Source: Pseudomonas putida (GTDB lineage: Bacteria > Pseudomonadota > Gammaproteobacteria > Pseudomonadales > Pseudomonadaceae). From it: a DNA stretch of 64,000 bases. Below are positions 1-8,308 of this stretch, piece after piece. The stretch spans positions 5,008,001 to 5,072,000 of the forward strand of contig NZ_CP113097.1 of NCBI RefSeq assembly GCF_026625125.1, read 5' to 3'. Each line of letters starts with the position of its first letter. Positions within the stretch are counted from its first letter, which is position 1. The notes beneath the pieces were generated by a model. That model made no database searches. It was given only the letters and a program-made list of their open reading frames with translations, and was not told the origin of the DNA. The position numbers and the translations under genes are program-made.

Positions 1-335
1 CAGTAGAAATTTTTTCGCATCCACAGTTGACACGTGATTCCCTCCCCCTTAAGATGCGCCCCGTTCCCGAGGGAAACAGTCGAAATGACTGCCAACCGGT
101 GGTAGAGCAAAGTTACCCGGAAGTTCGCAACGCGTTGAATTCACTGGGTAAATTTACTGAAGCTCGATTAACCGGCACTGGAAGTTGCGTGTTTGGGGCC
201 TTCCCAAGCAAAGCCGAAGCTGATAAAGTTCTGGCCCTTCTTTCAGCGACCCAAACAGGGTTTGTGGCGAAAGGAAGCAATGTTTCGATGTTGCATCGCA
301 AGCTGCAAAGTCTGGTCAAGAAGTCGAGTGCATAG
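1..335 (+). CDS. ispE: 4-diphosphocytidyl-2-C-methyl-D-erythritol kinase, C-terminal part
   Basis: This is the C-terminal end of IspE, the GHMP-family kinase that phosphorylates CDP-methylerythritol in the MEP isoprenoid pathway in the cytoplasm. The gene enters from the left edge; the reading frame is open from base 3 to the TAG at 333-335, about 110 residues. The stretch [13 protein letters not shown] is followed by NDCQPVV and by [13 protein letters not shown], which matches the glycine-rich C-terminal motif of GHMP kinases. The TTG at 27 is an internal codon, not a start. tRNA-Gln and prs follow in the same direction, the usual Pseudomonas order (recalled). Identification is confident; the active-site N-terminal half is not visible. 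Confidence 0.9.
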   Translation, partial: VEIFSHPQLTRDSLPLKMRPVPEGNSRNDCQPVVEQSYPEVRNALNSLGKFTEARLTGTGSCVFGAFPSKAEADKVLALLSATQTGFVAKGSNVSMLHRKLQSLVKKSSA

Positions 336-354
336 CGCTCGCAGCAACAGATAC

Positions 355-429
355 AGGGGCGTCGCCAAGCGGTAAGGCAGCAGGTTTTGATCCTGCCATG
401 CGTTGGTTCGAATCCAGCCGCCCCTGCCA
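355..429 (+). tRNA. tRNA-Gln (anticodon TTG)
   Basis: A complete 75-nt cloverleaf can be drawn by eye. The acceptor arm AGGGGCG (355-361) pairs with CGCCCCT (419-425), followed by the discriminator G and an encoded CCA (427-429). The anticodon loop TTTTGAT lies between GCAGG and CCTGC and places TTG at positions 34-36. The T-arm GGTTCGAATCC is canonical. It sits between ispE and prs on the same strand. Confidence 0.97.
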
Positions 430-477
430 TTTTCCTTATACTCATCCAGGTATACCCTCAGCCTCCAGGTACTGCGC

Positions 478-1419
478 GTGTCCAAGATGATGGTCTTTAC
501 GGGGAACGCTAACCCCGATCTGGCTCGGCGTGTCGTACGTCAGCTGCATATCCCTCTCGGTGACGTCTCTGTCGGTAAATTCTCCGACGGTGAGATCAGC
601 ACTGAGATCAATGAAAATGTCCGCGGTAAAGACGTCTTCATTATTCAGCCGACCTGTGCCCCGACCAACGATAACCTGATGGAACTGGTAGTGATGGCCG
701 ACGCCTTCCGCCGCTCCTCAGCATCCCGAATCACCGCCGTGATTCCTTACTTCGGATACGCCCGCCAGGACCGCCGTCCGCGTTCGGCACGTGTAGCCAT
801 CAGCGCCAAAGTCGTCGCTGACATGCTCACTGTCGTGGGTATCGACCGTGTTCTCACCGTCGACCTGCACGCTGACCAGATCCAGGGTTTCTTCGATATC
901 CCGGTCGACAACATCTACGGCTCGCCCGTACTGGTCGACGATATCGAAGACCAGCGTTTCGAGAACCTGATGATCGTCTCCCCGGACATCGGTGGTGTCG
1001 TGCGCGCACGTGCCGTCGCCAAGTCCCTGGGTGTCGACCTGGGTATCATCGACAAACGCCGTGAAAAGGCCAACCACTCCGAAGTCATGCACATCATCGG
1101 CGACGTCGAAGGGCGCACTTGCATCCTGGTAGACGACATGGTCGATACCGCCGGCACCCTGTGCCATGCGGCCAAGGCACTGAAAGAACACGGCGCGGCC
1201 AAGGTTTATGCCTATTGCACGCACCCTGTCCTCTCGGGCCGTGCGATCGAGAACATCGAGAAGTCGGTACTGGACGAGCTGGTGGTGACCAACACCGTTC
1301 CGCTGTCCGCCGCTGCTCAAGCCTGTGACCGTATCCGCCAGCTGGATATCGCACCGGTTGTCGCTGAAGCGGTCCGCCGTATCAGCAATGAAGAATCGAT
1401 CAGTGCGATGTTCCGCTAA
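478..1419 (+). CDS. prs: ribose-phosphate pyrophosphokinase
   Basis: Prs makes PRPP from ribose-5-phosphate and ATP, feeding purine, pyrimidine, histidine, tryptophan and NAD synthesis. The 313-residue product has the class I layout: N-terminal KFSDGE region, the [11 protein letters not shown] segment near 90-100, the flexible [10 protein letters not shown] loop near 193-202 and the PRPP-binding motif [13 protein letters not shown] at about 216-228. I chose GTG 478 because it gives the family length of 313 residues and a product starting MSKMMVF. More upstream starts would run into the tRNA that ends at 429; ATG 487 is the alternative. A strong terminator follows directly. Confidence 0.95.
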   Translation: MSKMMVFTGNANPDLARRVVRQLHIPLGDVSVGKFSDGEISTEINENVRGKDVFIIQPTCAPTNDNLMELVVMADAFRRSSASRITAVIPYFGYARQDRRPRSARVAISAKVVADMLTVVGIDRVLTVDLHADQIQGFFDIPVDNIYGSPVLVDDIEDQRFENLMIVSPDIGGVVRARAVAKSLGVDLGIIDKRREKANHSEVMHIIGDVEGRTCILVDDMVDTAGTLCHAAKALKEHGAAKVYAYCTHPVLSGRAIENIEKSVLDELVVTNTVPLSAAAQACDRIRQLDIAPVVAEAVRRISNEESISAMFR

Positions 1420-1443
1420 GCGGAACAGGTACTGATATGAAGC

Positions 1444-1479
1444 GCCCCGCCCCAACATGTGTTGGGGCGGGGCTTTTTT
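1444..1479 (+). terminator. intrinsic terminator after prs
   Basis: A near-perfect GC-rich inverted repeat (GCCCCGCCCCAACA against TGTTGGGGCGGGGC) with a very short loop is followed by TTTTTT at 1474-1479. It lies 25 nt past the prs stop and just before the rplY leader, so it probably separates the two transcripts. Confidence 0.9.
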
Positions 1480-1537
1480 GCCATCCCCGTTGGCGCTGGT
1501 CGCAAACGCCCTCGGGGGGCTATTTTGGAGAAACAAA

Positions 1538-2134
1538 ATGACTGATTTCACTCTGAACGCCCAAGTGCGTAGTGACCTGGGGAAAGGTGCGAGCCGCCGC
1601 CTGCGTCACACCGCCAACATCCCAGCCGTTGTATACGGTGGCGATAAAGAAGCTCAATCCCTGACCATCGTGGCCAAGGAAATCGCCAAGCTGTTCGAAA
1701 ACGAAGCTGCCTTCAGCCACGTTATCGAGCTGAACGTCGACGGCGCCAAGCAGAACGTCGTAGTCAAGGCCATGCAGCGCCACCCGGCCAAAGGCTTCAT
1801 CATGCACGCCGACTTCGTTCGCGTCGTTGCTGGCCAGAAGCTGACCGCTGTTGTTCCAGTGCACTTCATCAACGAAGAAGCACCGGTCAAGAAAGGCGGC
1901 GAGATCTCGCACGTTGAATCGCAGATCGAAGTTTCCTGCGAAGCCAAAGACCTGCCTGAGTTCATCGAAGTCGACCTGGGCAATGCTGAAATCGGCACCA
2001 TCATCCACCTGTCGGACCTGAAAGCTCCGAAAGGCGTAGAGTTCGTTGCTCTGGCCCACGGTGATGACAAAGCTGTTGCCAACGTTCACGCGCCACGCGT
2101 TGCTCCAGAAGCTGAAGAAGGCGCCGCTGAGTAA
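1538..2134 (+). CDS. rplY: 50S ribosomal protein L25/general stress protein Ctc
   Basis: L25 binds 5S rRNA in the large ribosomal subunit. The 198-residue protein is the long TL5/CTC form: an N-terminal L25 domain ([35 protein letters not shown]) to about residue 95, then a C-terminal beta domain ending in an Ala/Glu-rich tail. ATG 1538 is chosen because a TTTTGGAG Shine-Dalgarno lies about 10 nt upstream and the family begins this way. The leader after the prs terminator is short. The gene is followed by pth, the common rplY-pth-ychF order. Confidence 0.95.
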   Translation: MTDFTLNAQVRSDLGKGASRRLRHTANIPAVVYGGDKEAQSLTIVAKEIAKLFENEAAFSHVIELNVDGAKQNVVVKAMQRHPAKGFIMHADFVRVVAGQKLTAVVPVHFINEEAPVKKGGEISHVESQIEVSCEAKDLPEFIEVDLGNAEIGTIIHLSDLKAPKGVEFVALAHGDDKAVANVHAPRVAPEAEEGAAE

Positions 2135-2210
2135 TCCACTCGCGCGCCGGTGTTGATCGGGTTACAGTGCCGCGCACCGTAACCCACCAACTCCAAGGAA
2201 GAGCCCCTAC

Positions 2211-2795
2211 GTGACCGCCATCCAGTTGATCGTCGGCCTGGGTAACCCCGGCCCCGAATACGAACAGACCCGGCATAACGCAGGGGCTCTTTTCGTTGAA
2301 CGCATTGCCAGCGCCCAGCGCGTCTGTTTGACCGCTGACCGCAAGTATTTCGGCCTGACGGCTAAATTCAGCCATCAGGGCAACGACGTTCGTCTGCTCA
2401 TCCCCACCACCTACATGAACCGTAGCGGCCAGTCCGTGGCGGCATTGGCCAATTTCTTCCGCATCAAGCCGGAAGCGATCCTGGTGGCGCATGACGAACT
2501 CGACCTGCCTCCGGGCGTCGCCAAGCTCAAGCGCGGCGGCGGCCATGGCGGGCATAACGGCCTGCGCGACATCATCGCGCAGCTCGGCAACCAGAACGAC
2601 TTCCACCGCCTGCGGCTTGGCATCGGCCACCCGGGTGACGCCAAACTGGTCTCCAACTTCGTCCTGGGCCGCGCGCCGCGCGCCGAGCAGGAGAAGCTCG
2701 ACGCCAGCATCGATTTTGCCCTCGGCGTGTTGCCTGACGTGCTTGCCGGCGATTTCGCCAAGGCAATGCGCGAGCTGCACAGCCAGAAGGCCTGA
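2211..2795 (+). CDS. pth: peptidyl-tRNA hydrolase
   Basis: Pth releases peptides from peptidyl-tRNA that dropped off the ribosome, recycling tRNA. The 194-residue protein starts at GTG 2211 with an AAGGAAGAG Shine-Dalgarno upstream. Visible family hallmarks are [18 protein letters not shown] with the catalytic His22 and Asn12, the TTYMNRSG motif with Asn70, and [10 protein letters not shown] with Asp95, matching the E. coli Asn10, His20, Asn68 and Asp93 set. [12 protein letters not shown] follows. The stop lies 22 nt before ychF, so the two genes are probably co-transcribed. Confidence 0.96.
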   Translation: MTAIQLIVGLGNPGPEYEQTRHNAGALFVERIASAQRVCLTADRKYFGLTAKFSHQGNDVRLLIPTTYMNRSGQSVAALANFFRIKPEAILVAHDELDLPPGVAKLKRGGGHGGHNGLRDIIAQLGNQNDFHRLRLGIGHPGDAKLVSNFVLGRAPRAEQEKLDASIDFALGVLPDVLAGDFAKAMRELHSQKA

Positions 2796-2817
2796 TTTCC
2801 TAGAGAGGGGAATACCC

Positions 2818-3918
2818 ATGGGTTTCAATTGCGGCATCGTCGGCCTGCCCAACGTCGGCAAGTCCACCCTGTTCAACGCCCTGACCAAGTCTGGCATCGC
2901 GGCGGAGAACTTCCCCTTCTGCACCATCGAGCCGAACAGCGGTATCGTGCCGATGCCAGATGCGCGCCTGGCTGCGCTGGCGGAAATCGTCAAGCCTAAT
3001 CGCATCCTGCCGACCACCATGGAGTTCGTCGACATCGCCGGCCTGGTGGCCGGTGCCTCGAAAGGTGAAGGCCTGGGCAACAAGTTCCTCGCCAACATCC
3101 GCGAGACCGACGCCATCGCCCACGTGGTGCGCTGCTTCGAAGACGAAAACGTGATCCACGTTTCCAACAGCGTCGACCCCAAGCGCGACATCGAGATCAT
3201 TGACCTCGAGCTGATCTTCGCCGACCTGGACAGCTGCGAGAAGCAACTGCAGAAGGTCACCCGCAATGCCAAGGGTGGCGACAAGGAAGCCCTGGCGCAA
3301 AAGGCAATCCTGGAAAAGCTGATCCCGCACTTCACCGAAGGCAAGCCGGCACGCAGCCTGATGAAGAACATGGCCGACGACGAGAAAGCCGTCATCCGTG
3401 GCTTCCACCTGCTGACCAGCAAGCCGGTGATGTACATCGCCAACGTGGCTGAAGATGGCTTCGACAACAACCCGCACCTGGACGTGGTCAAGGCCATCGC
3501 CGAAGAAGAAGGCGCGGTCGTGGTGCCGGTGTGCAACAAGATCGAAGCAGAGATCGCCGAACTGGACGACGGTGAAGAGAAGGACATGTTCCTCGAGGCC
3601 CTGGGCCTGGAAGAACCTGGCCTGAACCGCGTGATCCGCGCCGGTTACGAACTGCTGAACCTGCAAACCTACTTCACTGCCGGCGTGCAGGAAGTACGTG
3701 CCTGGACCGTGCGTGTCGGTGCCACTGCACCGCAGGCAGCGGGCGTGATCCACACCGACTTCGAAAAAGGCTTCATCCGCGCTGAAGTGGTGGCCTATGA
3801 CGACTTCATCCAGTTCAAGGGTGAAGGCGGAGCCAAGGAAGCCGGTAAATGGCGCCTGGAAGGCAAGGACTACATCGTCAAAGACGGCGATGTGATGCAC
3901 TTCCGCTTCAACGTATAA
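2818..3918 (+). CDS. ychF: redox-regulated ATPase/GTPase YchF (OLA1 family)
   Basis: YchF is an Obg-like P-loop NTPase that binds ATP better than GTP and associates with ribosomes. The 366-residue product begins [17 protein letters not shown] with the G1 loop at residues 9-17, has a G3 region [12 protein letters not shown] and the diagnostic NKIE (NKxE) in place of the usual NKxD, which explains ATP preference in the family. A TGS domain occupies about 280-366. ATG 2818 has the strong AGAGAGGGG Shine-Dalgarno. The adjacent pth suggests one translation-quality transcript. Confidence 0.96.
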   Translation: MGFNCGIVGLPNVGKSTLFNALTKSGIAAENFPFCTIEPNSGIVPMPDARLAALAEIVKPNRILPTTMEFVDIAGLVAGASKGEGLGNKFLANIRETDAIAHVVRCFEDENVIHVSNSVDPKRDIEIIDLELIFADLDSCEKQLQKVTRNAKGGDKEALAQKAILEKLIPHFTEGKPARSLMKNMADDEKAVIRGFHLLTSKPVMYIANVAEDGFDNNPHLDVVKAIAEEEGAVVVPVCNKIEAEIAELDDGEEKDMFLEALGLEEPGLNRVIRAGYELLNLQTYFTAGVQEVRAWTVRVGATAPQAAGVIHTDFEKGFIRAEVVAYDDFIQFKGEGGAKEAGKWRLEGKDYIVKDGDVMHFRFNV

Positions 3919-3933
3919 CGGCAGTAAATCCGC

Positions 3934-4033
3934 GGCGCCCCGTTCGCGGGTGAACCCGCTCCCACAGGTACTGCGCCGCGCTTCAGGCTGGTGCTAAACC
4001 TGTAGGAGCGGGTTTACCCGCGAACGGGGCGCC
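3934..4033. repeat. inverted pair of REP-type elements after ychF
   Basis: Two 36-nt arms (3934-3969 and 3998-4033) are reverse complements with only two mismatches and enclose a 28-nt spacer. Each arm carries the Pseudomonas REP core CGCGGGTGAACCCGCTCC. The pair could fold into a long stem and act as a transcription or mRNA-end barrier after ychF. Confidence 0.85.
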
Positions 4034-4044
4034 GCCGTTTCAGG

Positions 4045-4302
4045 CCAGTGAAAAGCCCCGGACTTGGGGAGACCAAGAAACTCCAACAGAATCGGATCAC
4101 GCACAAAATCACGCGGACTCTGGCACCCCGTATGCACATAGGTCACAGCTTCCTACCTCACAGCCGCGCGATCTTGACTCGCCAACAGACGCTCGTAAAA
4201 CAGCGTACCGATTTGCCGATTCAGCGCACGGCTGCTCCAATTCTGGAGGGCAGCTTCATTCATGTACCACTGTCGAGCGATGTCGCTGTCGACCCTGAGA
4301 AG
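4045..4302 (-). pseudogene. remnant of a YhcG-type (DUF1016) PDDEXK nuclease gene
   Basis: No intact gene lies here, but the minus strand read from 4302 gives LLRVDSDIARQWYMNEAA, then QNWSSRALNRQIGTLFYERL, LASQDRAAVR, an in-frame TAG, and in the same frame SPRDFVRDPILLEFLGLP. This order matches the middle of YhcG/DUF1016 proteins, in which the helical DUF1016_N domain ends with FVRDP.LLEFLGL just before the PDDEXK nuclease domain. The N-terminus is missing beyond 4302 and the nuclease domain is absent; the similarity fades close to the REP pair. It is therefore a truncated, stop-containing fossil. The assignment rests on recalled family motifs. Confidence 0.75.
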
Positions 4303-4355
4303 CGATTGAGGAGGCCTCTGCGCGGCCAGTCGCTAAGAGACCTGAGGGTAAACGG

Positions 4356-4625
4356 TCAGTGCCAAGTAATATCTCCAGCCTCCCGAGTCAGCACCAATTC
4401 GGTCAACGCCCGACCCATCTGCACGTTGTGCACGGAATTGACCAGCATGCCGATACCCGGCTCGCCGACATTGCCGCAGATGTATTCGTCGAGGGTGTCT
4501 TCAATACCGCGCAGTAACTGAATGACATAGAGCAATGCCTCGGCTGAGGGCATGTCGTTGTTGATGGTGTAGAACGAGCGGGAGCTGGGTTTTGCGGTGG
4601 GCGGATCAGGTACAAGCTTTTTCAT
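4356..4625 (-). CDS. small DUF6124/DUF3077-like protein
   Basis: This 89-residue protein begins MKKLVPDPPTAKPSS, the N-terminal signature of a family of small pseudomonad proteins of unknown function, and continues with a helical region around AEALLYVIQLLRGIEDTL. The ATG at 4625-4623 is preceded by GGAG seven bases away. It has no signal peptide and no recognisable catalytic motif. The gene sits between the YhcG remnant and a leader with strong inverted repeats, so expression may depend on RNA structure (inference). The exact Pfam family needs a profile search; function is unknown. Confidence 0.7.
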   Translation of the reverse strand: MKKLVPDPPTAKPSSRSFYTINNDMPSAEALLYVIQLLRGIEDTLDEYICGNVGEPGIGMLVNSVHNVQMGRALTELVLTREAGDITWH

Positions 4626-4669
4626 GATGCTTCTCCGAGTTCAGTACACGAAGCCCCCCACTCAACTTC

Positions 4670-4798
4670 CTCTCACAGAAGCAGGGTGGCAGCCGAACGC
4701 GGGGTGAGAGACCGGCGAACATCGGAATTCCGGCCAGGCAAACGCCTGCCCACGAACGGCTGCCATAACACTGGCACGATGTATCACCGGGCTCTCAC
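4670..4798 (-). other. structured leader upstream of the DUF6124-like gene
   Basis: Interlocking inverted repeats occur here. TGGCAGCCG (4687-4695) pairs perfectly with CGGCTGCCA (4757-4765). GTGAGAG (4704-4710), continued by CCGG, pairs with CCGG plus CTCTCAC (4787-4798). The same GTGAGAG can instead pair with CTCTCAC at 4670-4676. A small hairpin CAGGC-AAAC-GCCTG lies at 4735-4748 and a palindrome CGGAATTCCG at 4723-4732. The two long pairings cross each other, as in a pseudoknot. The region lies 45 to 173 nt upstream of the minus-strand start codon, where a 5' leader would be. Confidence 0.45.
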
Positions 4799-4874
4799 AC
4801 CCGATCGTCAAACCATGACGACCTGGGGAAATTAGCCCTGATGCTCATCATCGACAACAGAGAAACGGCAGCTG

Positions 4875-5100
4875 CGCGCGTAGGATAATTCCCAAGCTAA
4901 CTTGAACTGAAGCATTTGGTTTCAGGTTAGGAAAGATCCTACGCCTGAAGGCTTGCTCGGCAGTAGTGCCCAAAAAAACGAATGGTGGTAAGAAACCCGG
5001 CCAACGTTGACAGTAATGGGTTGCTGTAGCCCGCGCAGGACAATTACCAAGCTATCGTGAATTGAAGCATCTGGTTTCAAGTGAGTACCTGGCCCACGCC
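4875..5100. repeat. imperfect 70-nt direct repeat with an internal hairpin upstream of the SulP gene
   Basis: The segment 4875-4944 recurs at 5031-5100. The first 50 nt are similar at about four positions in five (shared AATT.CCAAGCTA and TTGAAGCAT or close variants, TGGTTTCA) and then diverge. In copy one the tail forms a hairpin at 4921-4949 (TTCAGG and TAGGA against TCCTA and CCTGAA). The stretch 4799-5178 holds no other gene-like signal. It may carry the SulP promoter region or be a degenerate mobile fragment. Confidence 0.5.
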
Positions 5101-5178
5101 TCGGGGCTGGCGCAGTGCCGCCTGTTTGCCCCAGCCCACCACAAGCACTTCATGCGTCCTCCGCCCAGGAGCCCCACC

Positions 5179-6900
5179 ATGCATGAAACACCTCCACGCC
5201 CCGGCTTCGACTGGCAACGCTGGCTCCCCGGGCTGGCCACCCTGGTGCACTACCAGCTCGCCTGGCTGCCCAAGGACATCGCTGCCGGGCTGGTACTGAC
5301 CACCATGCTGGTGCCCGTGGGCATCGCCTACGCCGAAGCCTCCGGTGTACCCGGCATCTACGGCTTGTACGCGACCATCGTGCCGTTGCTGGCCTACGCT
5401 TTGTTCGGCCCCAGCCGAATCCTGGTGCTCGGCCCTGATTCGGCGCTGGCCGCGCCGATCCTGGCGGTGGTGGTGCAGTACGCCGCCAGCGACCCCCAGC
5501 GCGCCATCGCCATCGCCAGCCTGATGGCCCTGGTGGCCGGCGCCTTCTGCATGATCGCCGGGTTGCTGCGCCTGGGCTTCATCACCGAGTTGCTGTCCAA
5601 GCCTATCCGCTATGGCTACATGAACGGTATCGCGCTGACCGTGCTGATCAGCCAGTTGCCCAAGCTGTTCGGCCTCTCGATCGACAGCCAGGGGCCCCTG
5701 CGCGATCTGTGGCAGCTGGCACAGGCCCTGATCGCCGGCCAGGGGCACTGGCCCAGCTTTGCCATCGGTGCCGGCAGCCTGGCGCTGATTCTGCTGCTCA
5801 AGCCCTACAAGCGCTTACCGGGCATCCTGATCGCCGTGGTGCTCGCCACCCTGGCGGTAAGCCTGTTCGGCCTCGACCAGATGGGCGTCAAAGTACTGGG
5901 TGAGCTTCCCCAGGGCTTGCCCAGCTTCGCCTTCCCCTGGGTAACCGACATCGACCTGATCGAGGTGCTGCTGGGCGGCATCGCCGTGGCGTTGGTGTCG
6001 TTCGCCGATACCAGTGTGCTGTCACGTACCTACGCGGCGCGCCTGAAAACGACGGTCAACCCGAACCAGGAAATGTTTGGCCTGGGGGTAGCCAACCTGG
6101 CATCCGGGCTGTTCCAAGGCATCCCGATCAGCAGCAGTTCGTCGCGTACGCCGGTGGCTGAGGCGGCCGGCTCGAAAACCCAGCTTACCGGCATCATCGG
6201 CGCAGTGGCGGTGACCATCCTGCTGTTGGTCGCCCCCAACCTCATGCAGCACCTGCCCATCAGTGCGTTGGCCGCAGTGGTGATCGCGGCGGCATTGGGG
6301 CTTTTCGAGTTCGCCGACCTCAAGCGCATCTTTCGCATGCAGCAATGGGAGTTCTGGCTGTCGTTCACCTGCTTCGTGGGGGTTGCGGTGTTCGGCGCCA
6401 TCCCCGGTATCTGCATCGCCGTGGCGATTTCGGTGATCGAGTTTCTGTGGGATGGCTGGCGGCCGCACCATGCGGTGCTCGGCCGCGTCGACGGCACCCG
6501 TGGCTACCATGACGTGCAGCGTTATCCACAGGCTCGCCGGGTACCGGGGCTGGTGCTGCTGCGCTGGGATGCGCCGCTGTTCTTCGCCAATGCCGAGCAG
6601 TTTCAGGCCAAGGTGCTGGCAGCTGTGGAGGAGTCGCCTACCCCGGTGCAGCGCCTGGTGATTGCGGCGGAGCCGGTGACCAGTATCGATATCACGTCCG
6701 CCGACATGCTGGCCGAGCTCGACCGGGCCCTGGAGGCCCGGGGGGTCGAGTTGCAGTTCGCCGAGATGAAGGACCCGGTGAAAGACAAGATGAAACGGTT
6801 CGAATTGTTCCAGCACATGGGCGAGACGGCGTTTCACCCCACTGTCGGCGCGGCGGTGGATGCCTATCTGCAAGACACCGGGGTGGACTGGAAGCCATGA
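5179..6900 (+). CDS. SulP-family anion transporter with STAS domain
   Basis: This 573-residue inner-membrane protein belongs to the SulP (SLC26-like) family, which moves sulfate, bicarbonate or dicarboxylates. The family signature is visible as GIYGLYATIVPLLAYALFGP followed by SRILVLGPDSALA in the first third. About 11-12 hydrophobic segments run to about residue 430, and a cytoplasmic STAS domain follows from about 454 (VPGLVLLRWDAPLFFANAEQ). ATG 5179 is chosen for its AGGAG at 5167-5171; an open frame extends upstream but lacks family sequence. No carbonic anhydrase gene is adjacent, so the substrate cannot be inferred from context. Confidence 0.88.
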   Translation: MHETPPRPGFDWQRWLPGLATLVHYQLAWLPKDIAAGLVLTTMLVPVGIAYAEASGVPGIYGLYATIVPLLAYALFGPSRILVLGPDSALAAPILAVVVQYAASDPQRAIAIASLMALVAGAFCMIAGLLRLGFITELLSKPIRYGYMNGIALTVLISQLPKLFGLSIDSQGPLRDLWQLAQALIAGQGHWPSFAIGAGSLALILLLKPYKRLPGILIAVVLATLAVSLFGLDQMGVKVLGELPQGLPSFAFPWVTDIDLIEVLLGGIAVALVSFADTSVLSRTYAARLKTTVNPNQEMFGLGVANLASGLFQGIPISSSSSRTPVAEAAGSKTQLTGIIGAVAVTILLLVAPNLMQHLPISALAAVVIAAALGLFEFADLKRIFRMQQWEFWLSFTCFVGVAVFGAIPGICIAVAISVIEFLWDGWRPHHAVLGRVDGTRGYHDVQRYPQARRVPGLVLLRWDAPLFFANAEQFQAKVLAAVEESPTPVQRLVIAAEPVTSIDITSADMLAELDRALEARGVELQFAEMKDPVKDKMKRFELFQHMGETAFHPTVGAAVDAYLQDTGVDWKP

Positions 6901-6904
6901 GCCG

Positions 6905-7361
6905 CTAAACGGCCTTGAGCCGACGCCGGTCGAGCCCTATCAGCAAGGCACTCGCATACAGCGACACGGCCAGAAACAACGCCATGCGGACCGCAAACGC
7001 CCGATAGACGTCCTGGCCAGCGGCACTGTCCTGCACTGACTGCCCCAGCAGGATGAGCAGGGTGGTCAGGCAGCTTACCCAGTACGCAGGGCTGTGCCGC
7101 GTGCTTGCCACCTGATAGAGCCTGCGCCCCTTGCCAGCACCGGCGAGCCGATGAGTTCGCGGCTGGCATGCCGAGCCCGGGTTTCGCCAGCCTGCTGCCC
7201 AAGGCTCACCGCCTTCATGACAAGCGGCATGAACGCAACAGCACCGCGAACACCGGCGCCAATATGGGCACCGGCAAGCCACGGCCGAAACCCTCCACCA
7301 GGCAGAGCGCCACGCCTAGCGCCAGGCGCAGCGCGCGCAGGCGGCGCAGCTCAATAGGCAT
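6905..7361 (-). pseudogene. collapsed DUF2955 (FUSC-like) membrane-protein gene
   Basis: The minus strand from ATG 7361 gives a good family N-terminus (MPIELRRLRALRLALGVALC, then GRGLPVPILAPVFAVLL) that stops after about 45 codons. At about 7231, in another frame, the C-terminal-half motif PLVMKAVSLGQQ begins. A third frame then carries YWVSCLTTLLILLGQSVQDS and AGQDVYRAFAVRMALF up to a TAG at 6905. In an intact DUF2955 protein these blocks are separated by roughly 200 residues that are missing here. Large internal deletions and two frame changes make this a clear pseudogene. DUF2955 proteins are inner-membrane partners in efflux-type operons; no HlyD or outer-membrane partner remains nearby. 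Confidence 0.75.
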
Positions 7362-7438
7362 AGGACCACCGTGGCCTGCAGTAGGCTGCCGTCATGTGGC
7401 ATAGGTTCGTACCCTTGCGACCTTGCGCAGTAAGGGAA

Positions 7439-8257
7439 TCAGAAACGCTCTTGGACCACTTTGAAGGGATAGGCTATGGCTTTGTACTTACCGATCTTGC
7501 CGCGTTTGGGCAGCTTCACCACCTTGTCGCCGGTGACGTCCTTGTAGGGAATGCGCGAGAGCAGATGGCTGATGATGTTCAGGCGAGCACGGCGTTTGTC
7601 GTCGGAGTGGGCCAGAAACCACGGCGCCCACGACGAGTCGGAGGCAGCGAACATTTCATCGCGGGCGTGGGTGTATTCGTCCCAGTGGGTGTAGGACTTA
7701 AGGTCCATGGGCGAGAGTTTCCATAACTTGCGACCGTCATTGATGCGATCTTGCAGGCGGCGGGTCTGCTCCTGGGCGCTGACTTCGAGCCAATACTTGA
7801 TGAGGATGATCCCCGACTCGACCATCAGCTTCTCCAGCAAGGGGACCACCGACAGGAACTTGCTGGCCTGCTCCTCGGTGCAGAAGCCCATTACCCGTTC
7901 AACACCGGCGCGGTTGTACCAGCTGCGATCGAAAATCACCACCTCCCCCGCTGCGGGCAGATGGTTGAGGTAACGCTGGGAGTACATCTGGGACTTTTCC
8001 CGTTCAGTCGGCGCCGGTAGCGCCACCACCCGGAACACACGCGGGCTTACCCGCTCGGTGATGGCCTTGATGGTACCGCCCTTGCCGGCACCGTCCCGGC
8101 CCTCGAACAAGATGCACACCTTCAGGCCCTTGGCCACGACCCATTCCTGCAGTTTCACCAATTCCACATGCAGGGTTTTGAGCTGTTTGTCATAGGCCTT
8201 GCCGCTCAGCTTCTCAGCGGGCGCCTGCAAGTCTTTTTTCCTGGACGGCTTGGCCAT
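7439..8257 (-). CDS. ppk2: polyphosphate kinase 2 (class I)
   Basis: PPK2 uses polyphosphate to phosphorylate nucleoside diphosphates (GDP or ADP), a cytoplasmic link between phosphate storage and nucleotide pools. The 272-residue single-domain length fits class I. Walker A is FEGRDGAGKGGTIK (51-64), Walker B is VIFDRSWYNRAGVERVMGF (from about 107), and the lid region includes WLEVSAQEQTRRLQDRINDG and KLSPMDLKS. The start at 8257 follows GGAGCGTGTC upstream. It reads away from the YcaC-like gene in the same direction with a 51-nt gap, so an operon is possible. Class assignment is by length and motifs only. Confidence 0.92.
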   Translation of the reverse strand: MAKPSRKKDLQAPAEKLSGKAYDKQLKTLHVELVKLQEWVVAKGLKVCILFEGRDGAGKGGTIKAITERVSPRVFRVVALPAPTEREKSQMYSQRYLNHLPAAGEVVIFDRSWYNRAGVERVMGFCTEEQASKFLSVVPLLEKLMVESGIILIKYWLEVSAQEQTRRLQDRINDGRKLWKLSPMDLKSYTHWDEYTHARDEMFAASDSSWAPWFLAHSDDKRRARLNIISHLLSRIPYKDVTGDKVVKLPKRGKIGKYKAIAYPFKVVQERF

Positions 8258-8308
8258 GACACGCTCCTTTGGGGCGAATGAAAGTCAGTATGGTCGATCC
8301 CCGGGGTT

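Noticed and set aside
4048..4521. Plus-strand 157-codon frame
   Set aside because: It lies opposite the YhcG remnant and the DUF6124-like gene and crosses both; no family sequence.
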